NCBI RefSeq assembly: GCF_900230255.1
Contig: NZ_OCNJ01000003.1
Coordinates: forward strand, 166,885-230,884
DNA length: 64,000 bases
Direction: 5' to 3'
Source: Caenispirillum bisanense
GTDB lineage: Bacteria > Pseudomonadota > Alphaproteobacteria > Rhodospirillales > Rhodospirillaceae
Below the pieces are notes generated by a model. It saw nothing but the letters and a program-made list of their open reading frames with translations, made no database searches and had not been told where the DNA came from. Shown here piece by piece: positions 20,637-29,274 of the stretch. How positions within the stretch are numbered: the first letter of the stretch is position 1; every line of letters starts with the position of its first letter. Made by a program: the position numbers and the translations under genes.

Positions 20637-21080
20637 ATGACCCGCTTCCGCAAGATCACCGCCGCTGCCGCCGTGTTCGGCCTGGCCACGGCCGCCGGCC
20701 TCACCGTTCTGTCGACTGTCGCCGGTGCCCACGGCGACGTGACGCCGCAGGCCGTCGACATTTCCGGCCTGGAGCCGCTCGGCGAGGAATGGCGGGAGGA
20801 AAACCCCTATGCCGGCCACGCCAAGGCCATCGAGGTCGGCGCTTCCGCCTACAACCAGAACTGCGCCCGCTGCCACGGCCTGGAGGTCATCTCCGGCGGC
20901 ATCGCGCCCGACCTGCGCTACCTGCCGCAGGGGCCGGAGGGCGACGAGTGGTTCGCCATGCGGGTGCGCAACGGCGTGGTGCGCAACGGCATGACCTACA
21001 TGCCCGACTTCGACGAGGTGCTGAGCCAGGAAGCCCTGTGGGCCATCCGCGCCTACATCGAAAGCCGCTACGACGGCTGA
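20637..21080 (+). CDS. pedF: Cytochrome c550 PedF, electron acceptor for quinoprotein dehydrogenase
   Basis: 147 residues with an N-terminal signal (about residues 1-31, cleavage after VAGA). One heme site CARCH (Cys76, Cys79, His80) and a likely Met ligand in NGMTYMPDF. It belongs to the PedF/ExaB-like c550 family, which takes electrons from PQQ alcohol dehydrogenases in the periplasm and passes them to the respiratory chain. It lies between the aldehyde dehydrogenase and other quinoprotein accessory genes. Confidence 0.92.
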   Translation: MTRFRKITAAAAVFGLATAAGLTVLSTVAGAHGDVTPQAVDISGLEPLGEEWREENPYAGHAKAIEVGASAYNQNCARCHGLEVISGGIAPDLRYLPQGPEGDEWFAMRVRNGVVRNGMTYMPDFDEVLSQEALWAIRAYIESRYDG

Positions 21081-21135
21081 GCTGCCGCGCGAGGCCGAGG
21101 GATTTCCGCCAAACAAAGACCAAGAAGGTGCGACC

Positions 21136-21984
21136 GTGAGCTTCCAGACCGCCGTCCGCTCCCTCCTCGCCGCCGCCGTCGTCCTCGTGACGACGGCCCC
21201 GGCGCAGGCGCTCACCTACGACGAGATCGTCGCGGGCGGCGTCCTCACCGTCGGCGTCTACCGCGACTTTCCGCCGTTCTCTTCGGAGGAGGACGGCCGG
21301 CTGGTCGGCATCGACGTCGATCTCGGCCGCGCCCTGGCCGAGCGCATGGGGCTGAAGGCGACCTTCCTGCAACTGACGGCCGACGAGAACATCGACGACG
21401 ACCTGCGCAACGGCGTGTGGAAGGGACCGGTGACCGGCGGCGGCGTCGCCGACGTCATGCTGCACATGCCGGTCGATCGGGCGCTGAACGTGCGCAACGA
21501 CCTGGTGGTGCTGTTTGGCGCCTACTACCGCGACAGCTTCCTGGTGGCCCGCGATCCGGTCCGCACGGGCGGCGTGAAGACGCTCGCCGTCTTCGCCCAC
21601 GAGCCCATCGGCGTCGAGGTCGACAGCCTGGCCGACACCTACCTCTCGGGCGCCTTCGGCGGCGTGCTGCGGGCCAAGGTGACCCACTTCATGACGACGG
21701 AAGAGGCGGTCGGCGGGCTGGTCGGCGGCCGGGTGGCGGGCGTCATGGCGCCGGTGAGCCAGCTGGAGGCGGGCCTGCGCGATCACCGCGACCGCTTCGA
21801 GATCGCCGCCGTGCCCACGCCGGGTTTGCCGGCCAACGGGTGGGACGTCGGCATGGCGGTCAAGCACACCAACCGCGACCTCGCCTATGCCGTCGGCGAC
21901 GTGGTCGACGCCCTGGAGGCCGATGGGACGCTGGCGCGGATCTTCGCCGACCACGGCGTGACCTGGCGCAAGCCGGAGCATTGA
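21136..21984 (+). CDS. MoxJ-like periplasmic binding protein of the quinoprotein system
   Basis: 282 residues starting at GTG (preceded by AAGAAGGTGCGACC), with a signal peptide ending near TAPAQA. Fold of family 3 solute receptors: GVLTVGVYRDFPPFSSEEDG, LVGIDVDLGRALAERMGL, and a C-terminal NRDLAYAVGDVVDALEADGT. The family found in quinoprotein clusters includes MoxJ/XoxJ, proposed to help activate or mature the alcohol dehydrogenase rather than take up solutes. Its position in this operon supports that reading. Confidence 0.85.
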   Translation: MSFQTAVRSLLAAAVVLVTTAPAQALTYDEIVAGGVLTVGVYRDFPPFSSEEDGRLVGIDVDLGRALAERMGLKATFLQLTADENIDDDLRNGVWKGPVTGGGVADVMLHMPVDRALNVRNDLVVLFGAYYRDSFLVARDPVRTGGVKTLAVFAHEPIGVEVDSLADTYLSGAFGGVLRAKVTHFMTTEEAVGGLVGGRVAGVMAPVSQLEAGLRDHRDRFEIAAVPTPGLPANGWDVGMAVKHTNRDLAYAVGDVVDALEADGTLARIFADHGVTWRKPEH

Positions 21985-22006
21985 CCCCGAGCAGGAGGAC
22001 CGCGTC

Positions 22007-22834
22007 ATGCGTCTCGCCGCCGTCGCCGCCATCATCGCCGCCACCGGCGCGGCCTTCGTCGCCGCCTCGCCGGCCACCGCCGAAGGACCGAAGGACCCGC
22101 TCAATTCGGTCCTGTGGGACTACGTCCACGAGCAGATCCTGGAAGGCGCGCCGGTGGTGTTCGACGACCGGGTGCAGGTCTTCGCCCCGATGGTGGTGGA
22201 GGACGGGCGGCTGGTGCCGGTGTCGGTGCGTGCCGACGGCATCCCGGGGGTGACGCAGATCCTGGTGTTCGCCGACCTCAACCCCATCCCGCGCGCGGTG
22301 CTGCTGGAGCCGCTGAAGGTCGAGCCCTACGTGGCCCTGCGCATGAAGGTGAACGAGGGCACCGCCATCCGCGCCGCCGTCCGCACCCTGGACGGGCTGT
22401 GGCACCTGGGCGGCACGGTGGTGGCCGCCCCCGGCGGCGGCTGCGCCGCGCCTCGGCTCACGGCCGGCGATGCCGACTGGGAGGATCACCTGGGCGAGGT
22501 GAGGGGTCGCGCCTGGACCACCGCCGACGGCGGCGAGCGCCTGCGCATCCTCGTCCGCCACCCCATGGACACCGGCCTGGTCGACGGCATCCCCGAGTTC
22601 TTCGTCGAGCGCATCACCGTGACCGACGGCGGCGGCGCGGAGATCGCCCGCATGCAGGTGTGGTCGGCCATGAGCACCGATCCCGTGCTCACCCTGGAAC
22701 TGCCGCCGGCGGCGGCGGGGCAGGGCGGCTTCACCGTGCAGGCGCGCGACAGCGACGCCAACGAGTTCGCCGGCACCATTCCGGCCCCGGCGACCACCAT
22801 GCCGCCGGTTTCCCTGCAGGAGGTGATGCGATGA
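22007..22834 (+). CDS. Quinoprotein-associated SoxYZ-like carrier protein
   Basis: 275 residues with a signal peptide (to about ATAEG). N-terminal SoxY-like domain including VSVRADGIPGVTQI and the Gly-rich cysteine region GGGCAAPRL near residue 146, followed by a SoxZ-like C-terminal half (VRHPMDTG ... FTVQARDSDANEF). In sulfur oxidisers SoxYZ carries sulfur on a cysteine; this fused form instead accompanies PQQ dehydrogenases, with unknown cargo. The stop overlaps the hydrolase gene by four bases, suggesting direct cooperation. Confidence 0.88.
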   Translation: MRLAAVAAIIAATGAAFVAASPATAEGPKDPLNSVLWDYVHEQILEGAPVVFDDRVQVFAPMVVEDGRLVPVSVRADGIPGVTQILVFADLNPIPRAVLLEPLKVEPYVALRMKVNEGTAIRAAVRTLDGLWHLGGTVVAAPGGGCAAPRLTAGDADWEDHLGEVRGRAWTTADGGERLRILVRHPMDTGLVDGIPEFFVERITVTDGGGAEIARMQVWSAMSTDPVLTLELPPAAAGQGGFTVQARDSDANEFAGTIPAPATTMPPVSLQEVMR

Positions 22835-23775
22835 CCCGCGCCGCTTTCGCCCTCGGTCTCGCGCTGCTGGTCCCGGCCCCCACCGCGGCGGCGCAGGACC
22901 TGACCTACGCCCTCGCCCCCATGGCGGTGGCGCTCGACACCTACGTGGTCGAGGGCCGGACCGAGTTCTTCGACCGCCGCAACGGCGGCAACATCGTCAA
23001 TACCGCCTTCATCGTCACCGACGCCGGCGTGGTGGTCGTCGACGACGGCCCGTCGCGCCGCTACGGCGAGGAGTTGCGCGCCGCCATCGCGCGGGTCACC
23101 GACAAGCCGGTGGTCAAGGTCTTCGTCACGCACCTGCACCCCGATCACTTCCTCGGCGGCCAGGCCTTCGCCGACGTGCCCGTCGCCGCCACGGCCGCGA
23201 CGCGGGCCGGCATCGCCGCCGAGGGCATGGCGGTGACGGAAAACCTCTACCGCCTGTCCGGCGACTGGATGCGCGGCACCGAGCCCATGGAGCCGACGGA
23301 GACCATCGCGGAGGGCGAGCAGGTGGTGGAGATCGGCGGCCATCGCCTGCGGCTTCTGCCCCTGCAGGGCCACACCGACAGCGACCTCGTCCTCCTCGAC
23401 GAGACCACGGGCGTGCTGTTCGCCTCCGATCTGGTGTTCCACGACCGGGCGCCCACCTTTCCCCATGCCGATGCCGCGGAATGGCTGGCGGCGCTGGATC
23501 GTCTGGCGGCGTTGGACGTCGCGGTGGTGGTGCCGGGTCACGGGCCGGTGGCCCGCGACGGCGGCCCCATCGCCCAGACGCGCGACTACGTTCAGTGGCT
23601 CGATCAGGCGCTGCGCACGGCCGCTGACGAGGGGCGCGAGATCACCGAAGTGATCCGCATGCCCATCCCGGAGCGTTTCGCTGGCATGGCGCTGGTGCGC
23701 GACGAGCTGGCGCGCAGCGTCCTGACCCTCTACCCGGCGCTCGCCCGCGCGGCGCTGCCGGTGGTCGGCAACTAG
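22831..23775 (+). CDS. Quinoprotein-associated zinc metallohydrolase (MBL fold)
   Basis: 314 residues with a signal peptide (to TAAAQ). Metallo-beta-lactamase motif THLHPDHFLGGQAF (H-x-H-x-DH), the later histidines in LQGHTDSD and VVPGHGPVA, and an Asp in LFASDLVF. Related to SoxH and to the metallohydrolases of quinoprotein relay systems. Periplasmic. It probably acts on something bound to the SoxYZ-like carrier encoded just before (inference from the overlap and family pairing). Confidence 0.87.
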   Translation: MTRAAFALGLALLVPAPTAAAQDLTYALAPMAVALDTYVVEGRTEFFDRRNGGNIVNTAFIVTDAGVVVVDDGPSRRYGEELRAAIARVTDKPVVKVFVTHLHPDHFLGGQAFADVPVAATAATRAGIAAEGMAVTENLYRLSGDWMRGTEPMEPTETIAEGEQVVEIGGHRLRLLPLQGHTDSDLVLLDETTGVLFASDLVFHDRAPTFPHADAAEWLAALDRLAALDVAVVVPGHGPVARDGGPIAQTRDYVQWLDQALRTAADEGREITEVIRMPIPERFAGMALVRDELARSVLTLYPALARAALPVVGN

Positions 23776-23861
23776 TCCAAAGTCGCATTGTGGACGCGGT
23801 GCGGCGACGCCTAGACTTGATGCTGTTCGAAGAAGAACCCACAAGACGGAAGGAACGATAC

Positions 23862-23942
23862 ATGCGGACCTGGAAGAAGCCCAAGTACGTCGAAATCATG
23901 GTCGGTCTCGAGATCAACAGCTACGCCTGCGCCGAAGACTGA
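23862..23942 (+). CDS. pqqA: PQQ precursor peptide PqqA
   Basis: 26 residues, start ATG preceded by GGAAGGAACG. The peptide contains the conserved Glu-x-x-x-Tyr core (EINSY, residues 17-21), whose Glu and Tyr side chains are cross-linked by PqqE and become the carbon and nitrogen skeleton of PQQ. The N-terminal MRTWKKPKYVEIM is the part recognised by PqqD. It precedes pqqB by 64 bases, as usual, and is the sort of gene missed by length-filtered gene calling. Confidence 0.95.
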   Translation: MRTWKKPKYVEIMVGLEINSYACAED

Positions 23943-24006
23943 ACCGACCGTGATCCGGCCCCGCTGCCGGCCCCTCGCCCCTAAGATCCATGAAAGGAGA
24001 AGCGAC

Positions 24007-24936
24007 GTGCTTCGAATTCTTGTCCTCGGGGCGGGAGCCGGCGGCGGGTTTCCTCAGTGGAACTGCGGCTGCGCCCAGTGCCGCCGCGCCCGCGCCGGCG
24101 ACCCTGCGGCGCCCGTCCGCACCCAGTCGTCCATCGCCGTCTCGGCCGACGGGCAGCGCTGGGTGCTGGTGAACGCGAGCCCCGACCTCGGCCGCCAGCT
24201 GCTCGACCGCACGGCGCTGCACCCGGTCGGCGGCCTGCGCCACAGCCCCGTCGCCGCCGTCGTCGTCACCAATGCCGACGTCGACCACGTCGCCGGCCTG
24301 CTGACGCTGCGCGAAAGCCACGCCTTCCCCCTCTACGCCACGCGCCGGGTGCACGACATCCTGGGCGCCAACGCCATCTTCAACGTGCTGAACCCGGAGT
24401 ACGTGGCGCGCCGCCCGCTGGCGCCGCACGAGCCCGAGCCGCTGGCCGACGCCACCGGCGACAGCCTCGGCCTCAGCGTCGAGCTGTTCCCCGTGCCCGG
24501 CAAGATCGCCCTGTGGCTGGAGGACCCCACCAAGCCCGGCTTCGGCAGCGTGCCGGAAGACACGGTGGGCGTGAAGATCACCGAGACGGCCACCGGCCGC
24601 CATGTCTTCTACATTCCCGGCTGCGCCTCTCTGCCGCCCGACCTCGGCCGGCGCATCGACGGCGCGCCGCTGGTGCTGTTCGACGGCACCACCTTCACCG
24701 ACGACGAGATGGCGGCGCACAAGGTCGGCACCAAGACCGCCGCCCGCATGGGACACATGGCCATGAGCGGGCCCGACGGCTCGCTGACCGCCTTCGCGCC
24801 GCTCCGGATCGACCGCAAGGTCTACATCCACATCAACAACACGAACCCGGTCCTGGTGGCCGACACCGCCGCCCGCCGGGTGGTGGAGGAGGCCGGCTGG
24901 GAGGTCGCCTACGACGGGATGGAGATCGTTCTATGA
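24007..24936 (+). CDS. pqqB: PqqB, PQQ biosynthesis hydroxylase-like MBL protein
   Basis: 309 residues from GTG at 24007, which follows AAAGGAGAAGCGAC; the normal length for the family. N-terminus LRILVLGAGAGGGFPQWNCG with the Cys-rich CGCAQC site, then TNADVDHVAGLL in the metallo-beta-lactamase fold. PqqB hydroxylates the cross-linked Glu-Tyr intermediate. The stop overlaps the pqqC start (ATGA). Confidence 0.96.
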   Translation: MLRILVLGAGAGGGFPQWNCGCAQCRRARAGDPAAPVRTQSSIAVSADGQRWVLVNASPDLGRQLLDRTALHPVGGLRHSPVAAVVVTNADVDHVAGLLTLRESHAFPLYATRRVHDILGANAIFNVLNPEYVARRPLAPHEPEPLADATGDSLGLSVELFPVPGKIALWLEDPTKPGFGSVPEDTVGVKITETATGRHVFYIPGCASLPPDLGRRIDGAPLVLFDGTTFTDDEMAAHKVGTKTAARMGHMAMSGPDGSLTAFAPLRIDRKVYIHINNTNPVLVADTAARRVVEEAGWEVAYDGMEIVL

Positions 24937-25697
24937 CCTATCAGTTCGTCCGCACGCCCGTGCCTTCGCGCACCCTGAGCCCCGACCAGCTGGAGGCGGC
25001 CCTGCGCGCCATCGGGGCGGAGCGCTACCACAACCTCCACCCGTTCCATAAGCTGCTGCACGGCGGCGACCTGACCAAGGGGCAGGTGCAGGCCTGGGCG
25101 CTCAACCGCTATTGCTATCAGGCGGCCATCCCGCGCAAGGATCACGCCCTCATGGCCCGCATCGACGACCGCGAGGTGCGCCGGGCGTGGCTGCAGCGGG
25201 TGCTCGACCACGACGGCCACGGCCCCGACACCGGCGGCATCGAGCGCTGGCTGGTCCTCACCGACCACCTCGGCCTGCCGCGCGACTACGTGGTGAGCCA
25301 GGACGGCGCCCTGCCGGCCACCCGCTTCGCCGTCGAGGCCTACGTGCGCTACGTGTGGGACAACCCGGGCCTGCCGGCCATCGCCTCGTGCCTGACCGAA
25401 CTGTTCGCGCCGAAGATCCATGCGGAGCGCATCGTCGGCATGCTGGAGCACTACGACTTCGTGGAAGACCGGGTCATGGCCTACTTCCGCAAGCGGCTGG
25501 ACCAGGCACCGCGCGACTGCGACTTCGCGCTGGCCTACGTGCTGGAGCACGCCCGCACGCCCGAGCAGCAGGCGCAGGTGATGGATGCCCTGACCTTCAA
25601 GTGCAACGTGCTGTGGGCGCAGCTCGACGCCCTGTACGCCGCCTACGTCGCGCCCGGCATGATCCCGCCCGGCGCCTTCCGGCCGCAGGAGGGGTAG
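24933..25697 (+). CDS. pqqC: PqqC, pyrroloquinoline-quinone synthase
   Basis: 254 residues. All-helical heme-oxygenase-like fold with the diagnostic start HNLHPFHKLLHGGDLT and YCYQAAIPRKDHALMARIDD, plus FAPKIHAERI further on. Cofactorless oxidase catalysing the final ring closure and oxidation to PQQ in the cytoplasm. pqqD follows without any intervening base (TAGATG). Confidence 0.97.
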   Translation: MTYQFVRTPVPSRTLSPDQLEAALRAIGAERYHNLHPFHKLLHGGDLTKGQVQAWALNRYCYQAAIPRKDHALMARIDDREVRRAWLQRVLDHDGHGPDTGGIERWLVLTDHLGLPRDYVVSQDGALPATRFAVEAYVRYVWDNPGLPAIASCLTELFAPKIHAERIVGMLEHYDFVEDRVMAYFRKRLDQAPRDCDFALAYVLEHARTPEQQAQVMDALTFKCNVLWAQLDALYAAYVAPGMIPPGAFRPQEG

Positions 25698-25988
25698 ATG
25701 CTGGTGTCCCGCACGGTCGTCACGCCGCAATCCGTTCCGGCCCTGGCGCCGCACGTCACCCTGAGGCACGACGGCGTGCGCGACCGCTGGGTCGTGCTCG
25801 GCCCCGAGCGCATGCTGGTGCCCGACGAGATCGCGGTCGAGATCCTCAAGCTGTGCGACGGCGAACGCTCCGTCGCCGCCGTGGTGGCCCGTCTGGCGGC
25901 GGAGTTCGACGCCGCCGAGGCCGACATCGCCGGCGACGTGACCGACCTGCTGCAGTCGCTGGCCGACAAGGGGTTCGTGCGCGCATGA
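25698..25988 (+). CDS. pqqD: PqqD, peptide chaperone
   Basis: 96 residues. The conserved core is HVTLRHDGVRDRWVVLGPER, LVPDEIAVEILKLCDG and DVTDLLQSLADKGFV. PqqD binds PqqA and presents it to the radical SAM enzyme PqqE. The stop overlaps the pqqE start by four bases, in keeping with their physical complex. Confidence 0.95.
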   Translation: MLVSRTVVTPQSVPALAPHVTLRHDGVRDRWVVLGPERMLVPDEIAVEILKLCDGERSVAAVVARLAAEFDAAEADIAGDVTDLLQSLADKGFVRA

Positions 25989-27121
25989 AGGATGCAGCCC
26001 CGATGCCCGAAGCGACCGCAGCCGTCGACCTGCCCGTCGCCATGCTGGCCGAGCTGACGCACCGCTGTCCCATGCGCTGCGCCTATTGCTCCAACCCGCT
26101 GGCGCTCGACGACCCGCAGGCGGAACTGACCACCGCCGAGTGGAAGGACGTGCTGGAACAGGCCGCGGCGCTCGGCGTCATGCAGGTGCATTTCTCCGGC
26201 GGCGAGCCTACGGCGCGGCAGGACCTGGCGGAACTGGTGGCGCACGCCGCCGGCCTCGGGCTCTACACCAACCTCATCACCTCGGGCGTGCTGCTGGACG
26301 CAGGCAAGGTGAGGGCGCTGGCGGCGGCGGGGCTGGAGCACGTGCAGCTGGCCTTCCAGGACTCCGACGCGGCCGGGGTGGACGTCGTCGGCGGCTGGTC
26401 CGGGGCGCTGGCGAAGAAGCGGGCGGTGGCGGGACTGGTGAAGGAGGCCGGCCTCGCCCTGACCGCCAACCTCGTCATCACCCGTCACAATGCGGCGCGC
26501 GTCGGTGCCATGCTCGACATGGCGCTCGACCTCGGCTGCGAGCGGGCGGAAGTGGCCAACGTGCAGTACTACGGCTGGGGGCTGCTCAACCGCGCCGCCC
26601 TCATGCCGTCCAAGGCGCAGCTGGCAGCCATGACGCCGGTGGTGCGCGAGCGGCAGGAGCGATACCGCGGCCGCATGGTCATCGACTACGTCATCCCCGA
26701 CTACCACGCCCGCCGGCCGAAGGCCTGCATGGGCGGCTGGGCGCGGCGGTTCCTCAACGTGACGCCGACGGGCAAGGTGCTGCCCTGCCACGCCGCCGAG
26801 ACCATTCCCCATCTGCCGGTCGAAACGGTGCGCCAGCGGCCCCTGCGCGACATCTGGCTGCACGGCGCCGCCTTCGAGGCCTATCGCGGCGAGGCCTGGA
26901 TGCCGGCCGGCTGCCGCTCGTGCGACCGCAAGGAGATCGACTGGGGCGGCTGCCGCTGTCAGGCCCTGGCGCTGGCCGGCGACGCCGCCGCCATGGACCC
27001 GGCCTGCGAGTTGTCGCCCCATCACGCCGCCATGGCCGAAACGGCCGAGCAGGAAGCGCAGGCCGGCGGGACGCGCTTCGTCTACCGTGCCTTCGGGCCG
27101 CACAAGCATAGTACTTTTTGA
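25985..27121 (+). CDS. pqqE: PqqE, radical SAM enzyme of PQQ biosynthesis
   Basis: 378 residues. Radical SAM cluster motif CPMRCAYC (Cys28, Cys32, Cys35), the SAM-contact FSGGEP, and a C-terminal SPASM-type region with many cysteines (CHAAE, CRSCDRKEIDWGGCRC) for auxiliary clusters. It forms the carbon-carbon bond between Glu and Tyr of PqqA. Last gene of pqqABCDE; the protease genes pqqF/pqqG are not in this window and must lie elsewhere. The final codons are followed by an AT-rich spacer. Confidence 0.97.
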   Translation: MKDAAPMPEATAAVDLPVAMLAELTHRCPMRCAYCSNPLALDDPQAELTTAEWKDVLEQAAALGVMQVHFSGGEPTARQDLAELVAHAAGLGLYTNLITSGVLLDAGKVRALAAAGLEHVQLAFQDSDAAGVDVVGGWSGALAKKRAVAGLVKEAGLALTANLVITRHNAARVGAMLDMALDLGCERAEVANVQYYGWGLLNRAALMPSKAQLAAMTPVVRERQERYRGRMVIDYVIPDYHARRPKACMGGWARRFLNVTPTGKVLPCHAAETIPHLPVETVRQRPLRDIWLHGAAFEAYRGEAWMPAGCRSCDRKEIDWGGCRCQALALAGDAAAMDPACELSPHHAAMAETAEQEAQAGGTRFVYRAFGPHKHSTF

Positions 27122-27281
27122 CAATTGCGGCGCTCCGGCCTCAGTCGGAGAATAGGTAAAATAAAGAAAATCGGAACTTTGGAGAGATGCTTTGGAAGTC
27201 TTTCGGCTTCCGAGGCAAGGGGAAGTTCGTGCCCGCGTCATGGGGCGCCGGGCCGTCAACACGAAGAATTGGGAGGAAGCG
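27122..27281 (+). promoter_or_regulatory. AT-rich spacer before the alcohol dehydrogenase gene
   Basis: This 160-base gap contains the locally AT-rich run from 27151 to 27180, with a good -10-like TAAAAT (27157-27162) but no fitting -35 box. That would suit an activator-dependent promoter for the abundant dehydrogenase, possibly served by the response regulator encoded downstream. It ends in the ribosome binding site GGGAGGAAG. Confidence 0.35.
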
Positions 27282-29078
27282 GTGAAGCAACTCGTTCGTT
27301 CCTTGACCACCGCCAGCGCCGGCGTGGCGCTCGCCGTCGCCCTGATGGCCGCGCCCGTCCAGGCCGCGGGCGTCACCGACGAGGACATCCTGAACGACCA
27401 GGCCACCACCGGCGACGTGGTGTCCTACGGTCTCGGCCCGCAGGGGCAGCGCTACAGCCCGCTCGACAAGATCAACACCGAGACCGTGAAGGAGCTGCGG
27501 CCGCTGTGGGCCTTCTCCTTCGGTGGCGAGAAGCAGCGCGGCCAGGAGAGCCAGCCGCTGGTCAAGGACGGCGTGATGTACGTCACCGCGTCGTACTCGC
27601 GCCTCTACGCCATCGACACCAAGACCGGCGAAGAGCTGTGGGAGTACGAGGCCCGTCTGCCCGACGGCATCATGCCGTGCTGCGACGTGGTCAACCGCGG
27701 CGCCGCGCTCTACGGCGACAAGGTCTACTTCGGCACGCTGGACGCCAAGCTGGTGGCGCTCGACGCCAAGACCGGCAAGACCGTGTGGCGCAAGGAGCTG
27801 GGCGACTACAAGGCCGGGTATTCCTTCACCTCGGCGCCGATGATCGTCAAGGGCAAGGTCATCACCGGCGTTTCGGGCGGCGAGTTCGGCGTCGTCGGCA
27901 AGGTGGAGGCGCGCGACGCCGAGACCGGCGAGCTGATCTGGTCGCGCCCGGTCATCGAAGGCCACATGGGCACCCTGAACGGCAAGGACTCCACCGTCAC
28001 CGGCACCACCAACGCCACCTGGGAAGGCGACATGTGGCAGTACGGCGGCGGCGCCACCTGGAACGGCGGCACCTACGACCCGGCGACGAACCTCATCTAC
28101 TACGGCACCGGCAACCCGGCGCCGTGGAACAGCCACCTGCGGCCGGGCGACAACCTGTATTCGTCGTCGACGCTGGCGCTCGATCCCGACACCGGCGAGA
28201 TCAAGTGGCACCTGCAGACCACGCCGCACGACGGCTGGGACTTCGACGGCGTGAACGAGTTCGTCGCCTTCGACATGGAGAAGGACGGCAAGGTCGTGAA
28301 GGCCGGCGCCAAGGCCGACCGCAACGGCTTCTTCTTCGTCGCCGACCGCGAGACCGGCAAGCCGCTGTCCGTCACCCCCTTCGTCAGCAAGATCACCTGG
28401 GCCGAGGGCTGGGACCTGAAGACCAACCGGCCCATCGTCATCCCCGAAGGACGCCCGGGCAACCCGGTGCAGGCGGCGGCGCAGCCCGCGGCGGCCGGCA
28501 CCACCGCGCCGGAGCAGCACGCCGGCGCCGTGTTCTCCTGCCCGTCCTTCCTCGGCGGCAAGAACTGGATGCCCATGGGCTACAGCCCGGACACCAAGCT
28601 GTTCTACGTGCCCGCCAACGAATGGTGCATGGACATCTGGAACGAGCCGGTCACCTACAAGAAGGGTGCCGCCTACCTGGGCGCCGGCTTTACCATCAAG
28701 CCGCTGCACGAGGACTACATCGGCGCCCTGCGCGCCATCGACCCGACCACCGGCGAGATCGTGTGGGAGTACAAGAACAAGGCGCCCGTGTGGGGCGGCG
28801 TGCTCTCGACGGCCGGCAACCTGGTGTTCTTCGGCACGCCGGAAGGCTTCATCAAGGCCTTCGACGCCAAGACCGGCGAGGAGGTGTGGAAGTTCCAGAC
28901 CGGCTCCGGCGTCGTCTCCAGCCCCGTCACCTGGGAAGAGGACGGCGAGCAGTACCTGGCCGTCGTCTCCGGCTGGGGCGGTGCCGTGCCCCTGTGGGGC
29001 GGCGAGGTAGCCAAGGCCGTGAAGTACCTCAACCAGGGCGGCATGGTCTGGGTCTTCAAGCTGCCCAAGTCCGCCTGA
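27282..29078 (+). CDS. PQQ-dependent alcohol dehydrogenase with lanthanide-type metal site (PedH/ExaF-like)
   Basis: 598 residues from GTG at 27282, chosen for its strong ribosome binding site and because it starts a signal peptide ([14 protein letters not shown] ... APVQAA). Eight-bladed quinoprotein propeller: tryptophan-docking repeats, the vicinal disulfide Cys133-Cys134 (MPCCDVV), metal ligands in SGGEFG and GNPAPWN, and the catalytic Asp320 in [11 protein letters not shown]. The residue two after the catalytic Asp is also Asp (Asp322), which in XoxF, ExaF and PedH supplies the extra lanthanide ligand; calcium enzymes have Ala or Ser there. Periplasmic; oxidises primary alcohols (ethanol-like, by locus content) and reduces a c-type cytochrome. 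Confidence 0.93.
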   Translation: MKQLVRSLTTASAGVALAVALMAAPVQAAGVTDEDILNDQATTGDVVSYGLGPQGQRYSPLDKINTETVKELRPLWAFSFGGEKQRGQESQPLVKDGVMYVTASYSRLYAIDTKTGEELWEYEARLPDGIMPCCDVVNRGAALYGDKVYFGTLDAKLVALDAKTGKTVWRKELGDYKAGYSFTSAPMIVKGKVITGVSGGEFGVVGKVEARDAETGELIWSRPVIEGHMGTLNGKDSTVTGTTNATWEGDMWQYGGGATWNGGTYDPATNLIYYGTGNPAPWNSHLRPGDNLYSSSTLALDPDTGEIKWHLQTTPHDGWDFDGVNEFVAFDMEKDGKVVKAGAKADRNGFFFVADRETGKPLSVTPFVSKITWAEGWDLKTNRPIVIPEGRPGNPVQAAAQPAAAGTTAPEQHAGAVFSCPSFLGGKNWMPMGYSPDTKLFYVPANEWCMDIWNEPVTYKKGAAYLGAGFTIKPLHEDYIGALRAIDPTTGEIVWEYKNKAPVWGGVLSTAGNLVFFGTPEGFIKAFDAKTGEEVWKFQTGSGVVSSPVTWEEDGEQYLAVVSGWGGAVPLWGGEVAKAVKYLNQGGMVWVFKLPKSA

Positions 29079-29110
29079 TCCTTCCTTTTCGACGTCCTCA
29101 CCTGGGCCTC

Positions 29111-29140
29111 GGGGCGGTCGCAAGGCCGCCCCTCTTTTTT
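29111..29140 (+). terminator. Rho-independent terminator of the alcohol dehydrogenase operon
   Basis: A 9-bp stem (29111-29119 with 29124-29132, one G-T pair) with a GCAA loop is followed by TCTTTTTT. It stands 32 bases after the dehydrogenase stop, so the response regulator gene has its own promoter or depends on read-through. Confidence 0.85.
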
Positions 29141-29274
29141 GTTTTCCAGGATGTCGCAGTCTTGAAATAATCCGAAAGTCGGGCTCGACCCCAGGTCGCG
29201 GCGCCTTGTATCGTCGTGTGGCAACGGCCCGCAAGCAGGCCGGCGAACGAAGATGCGCAGGGAGAAGACGCGGC

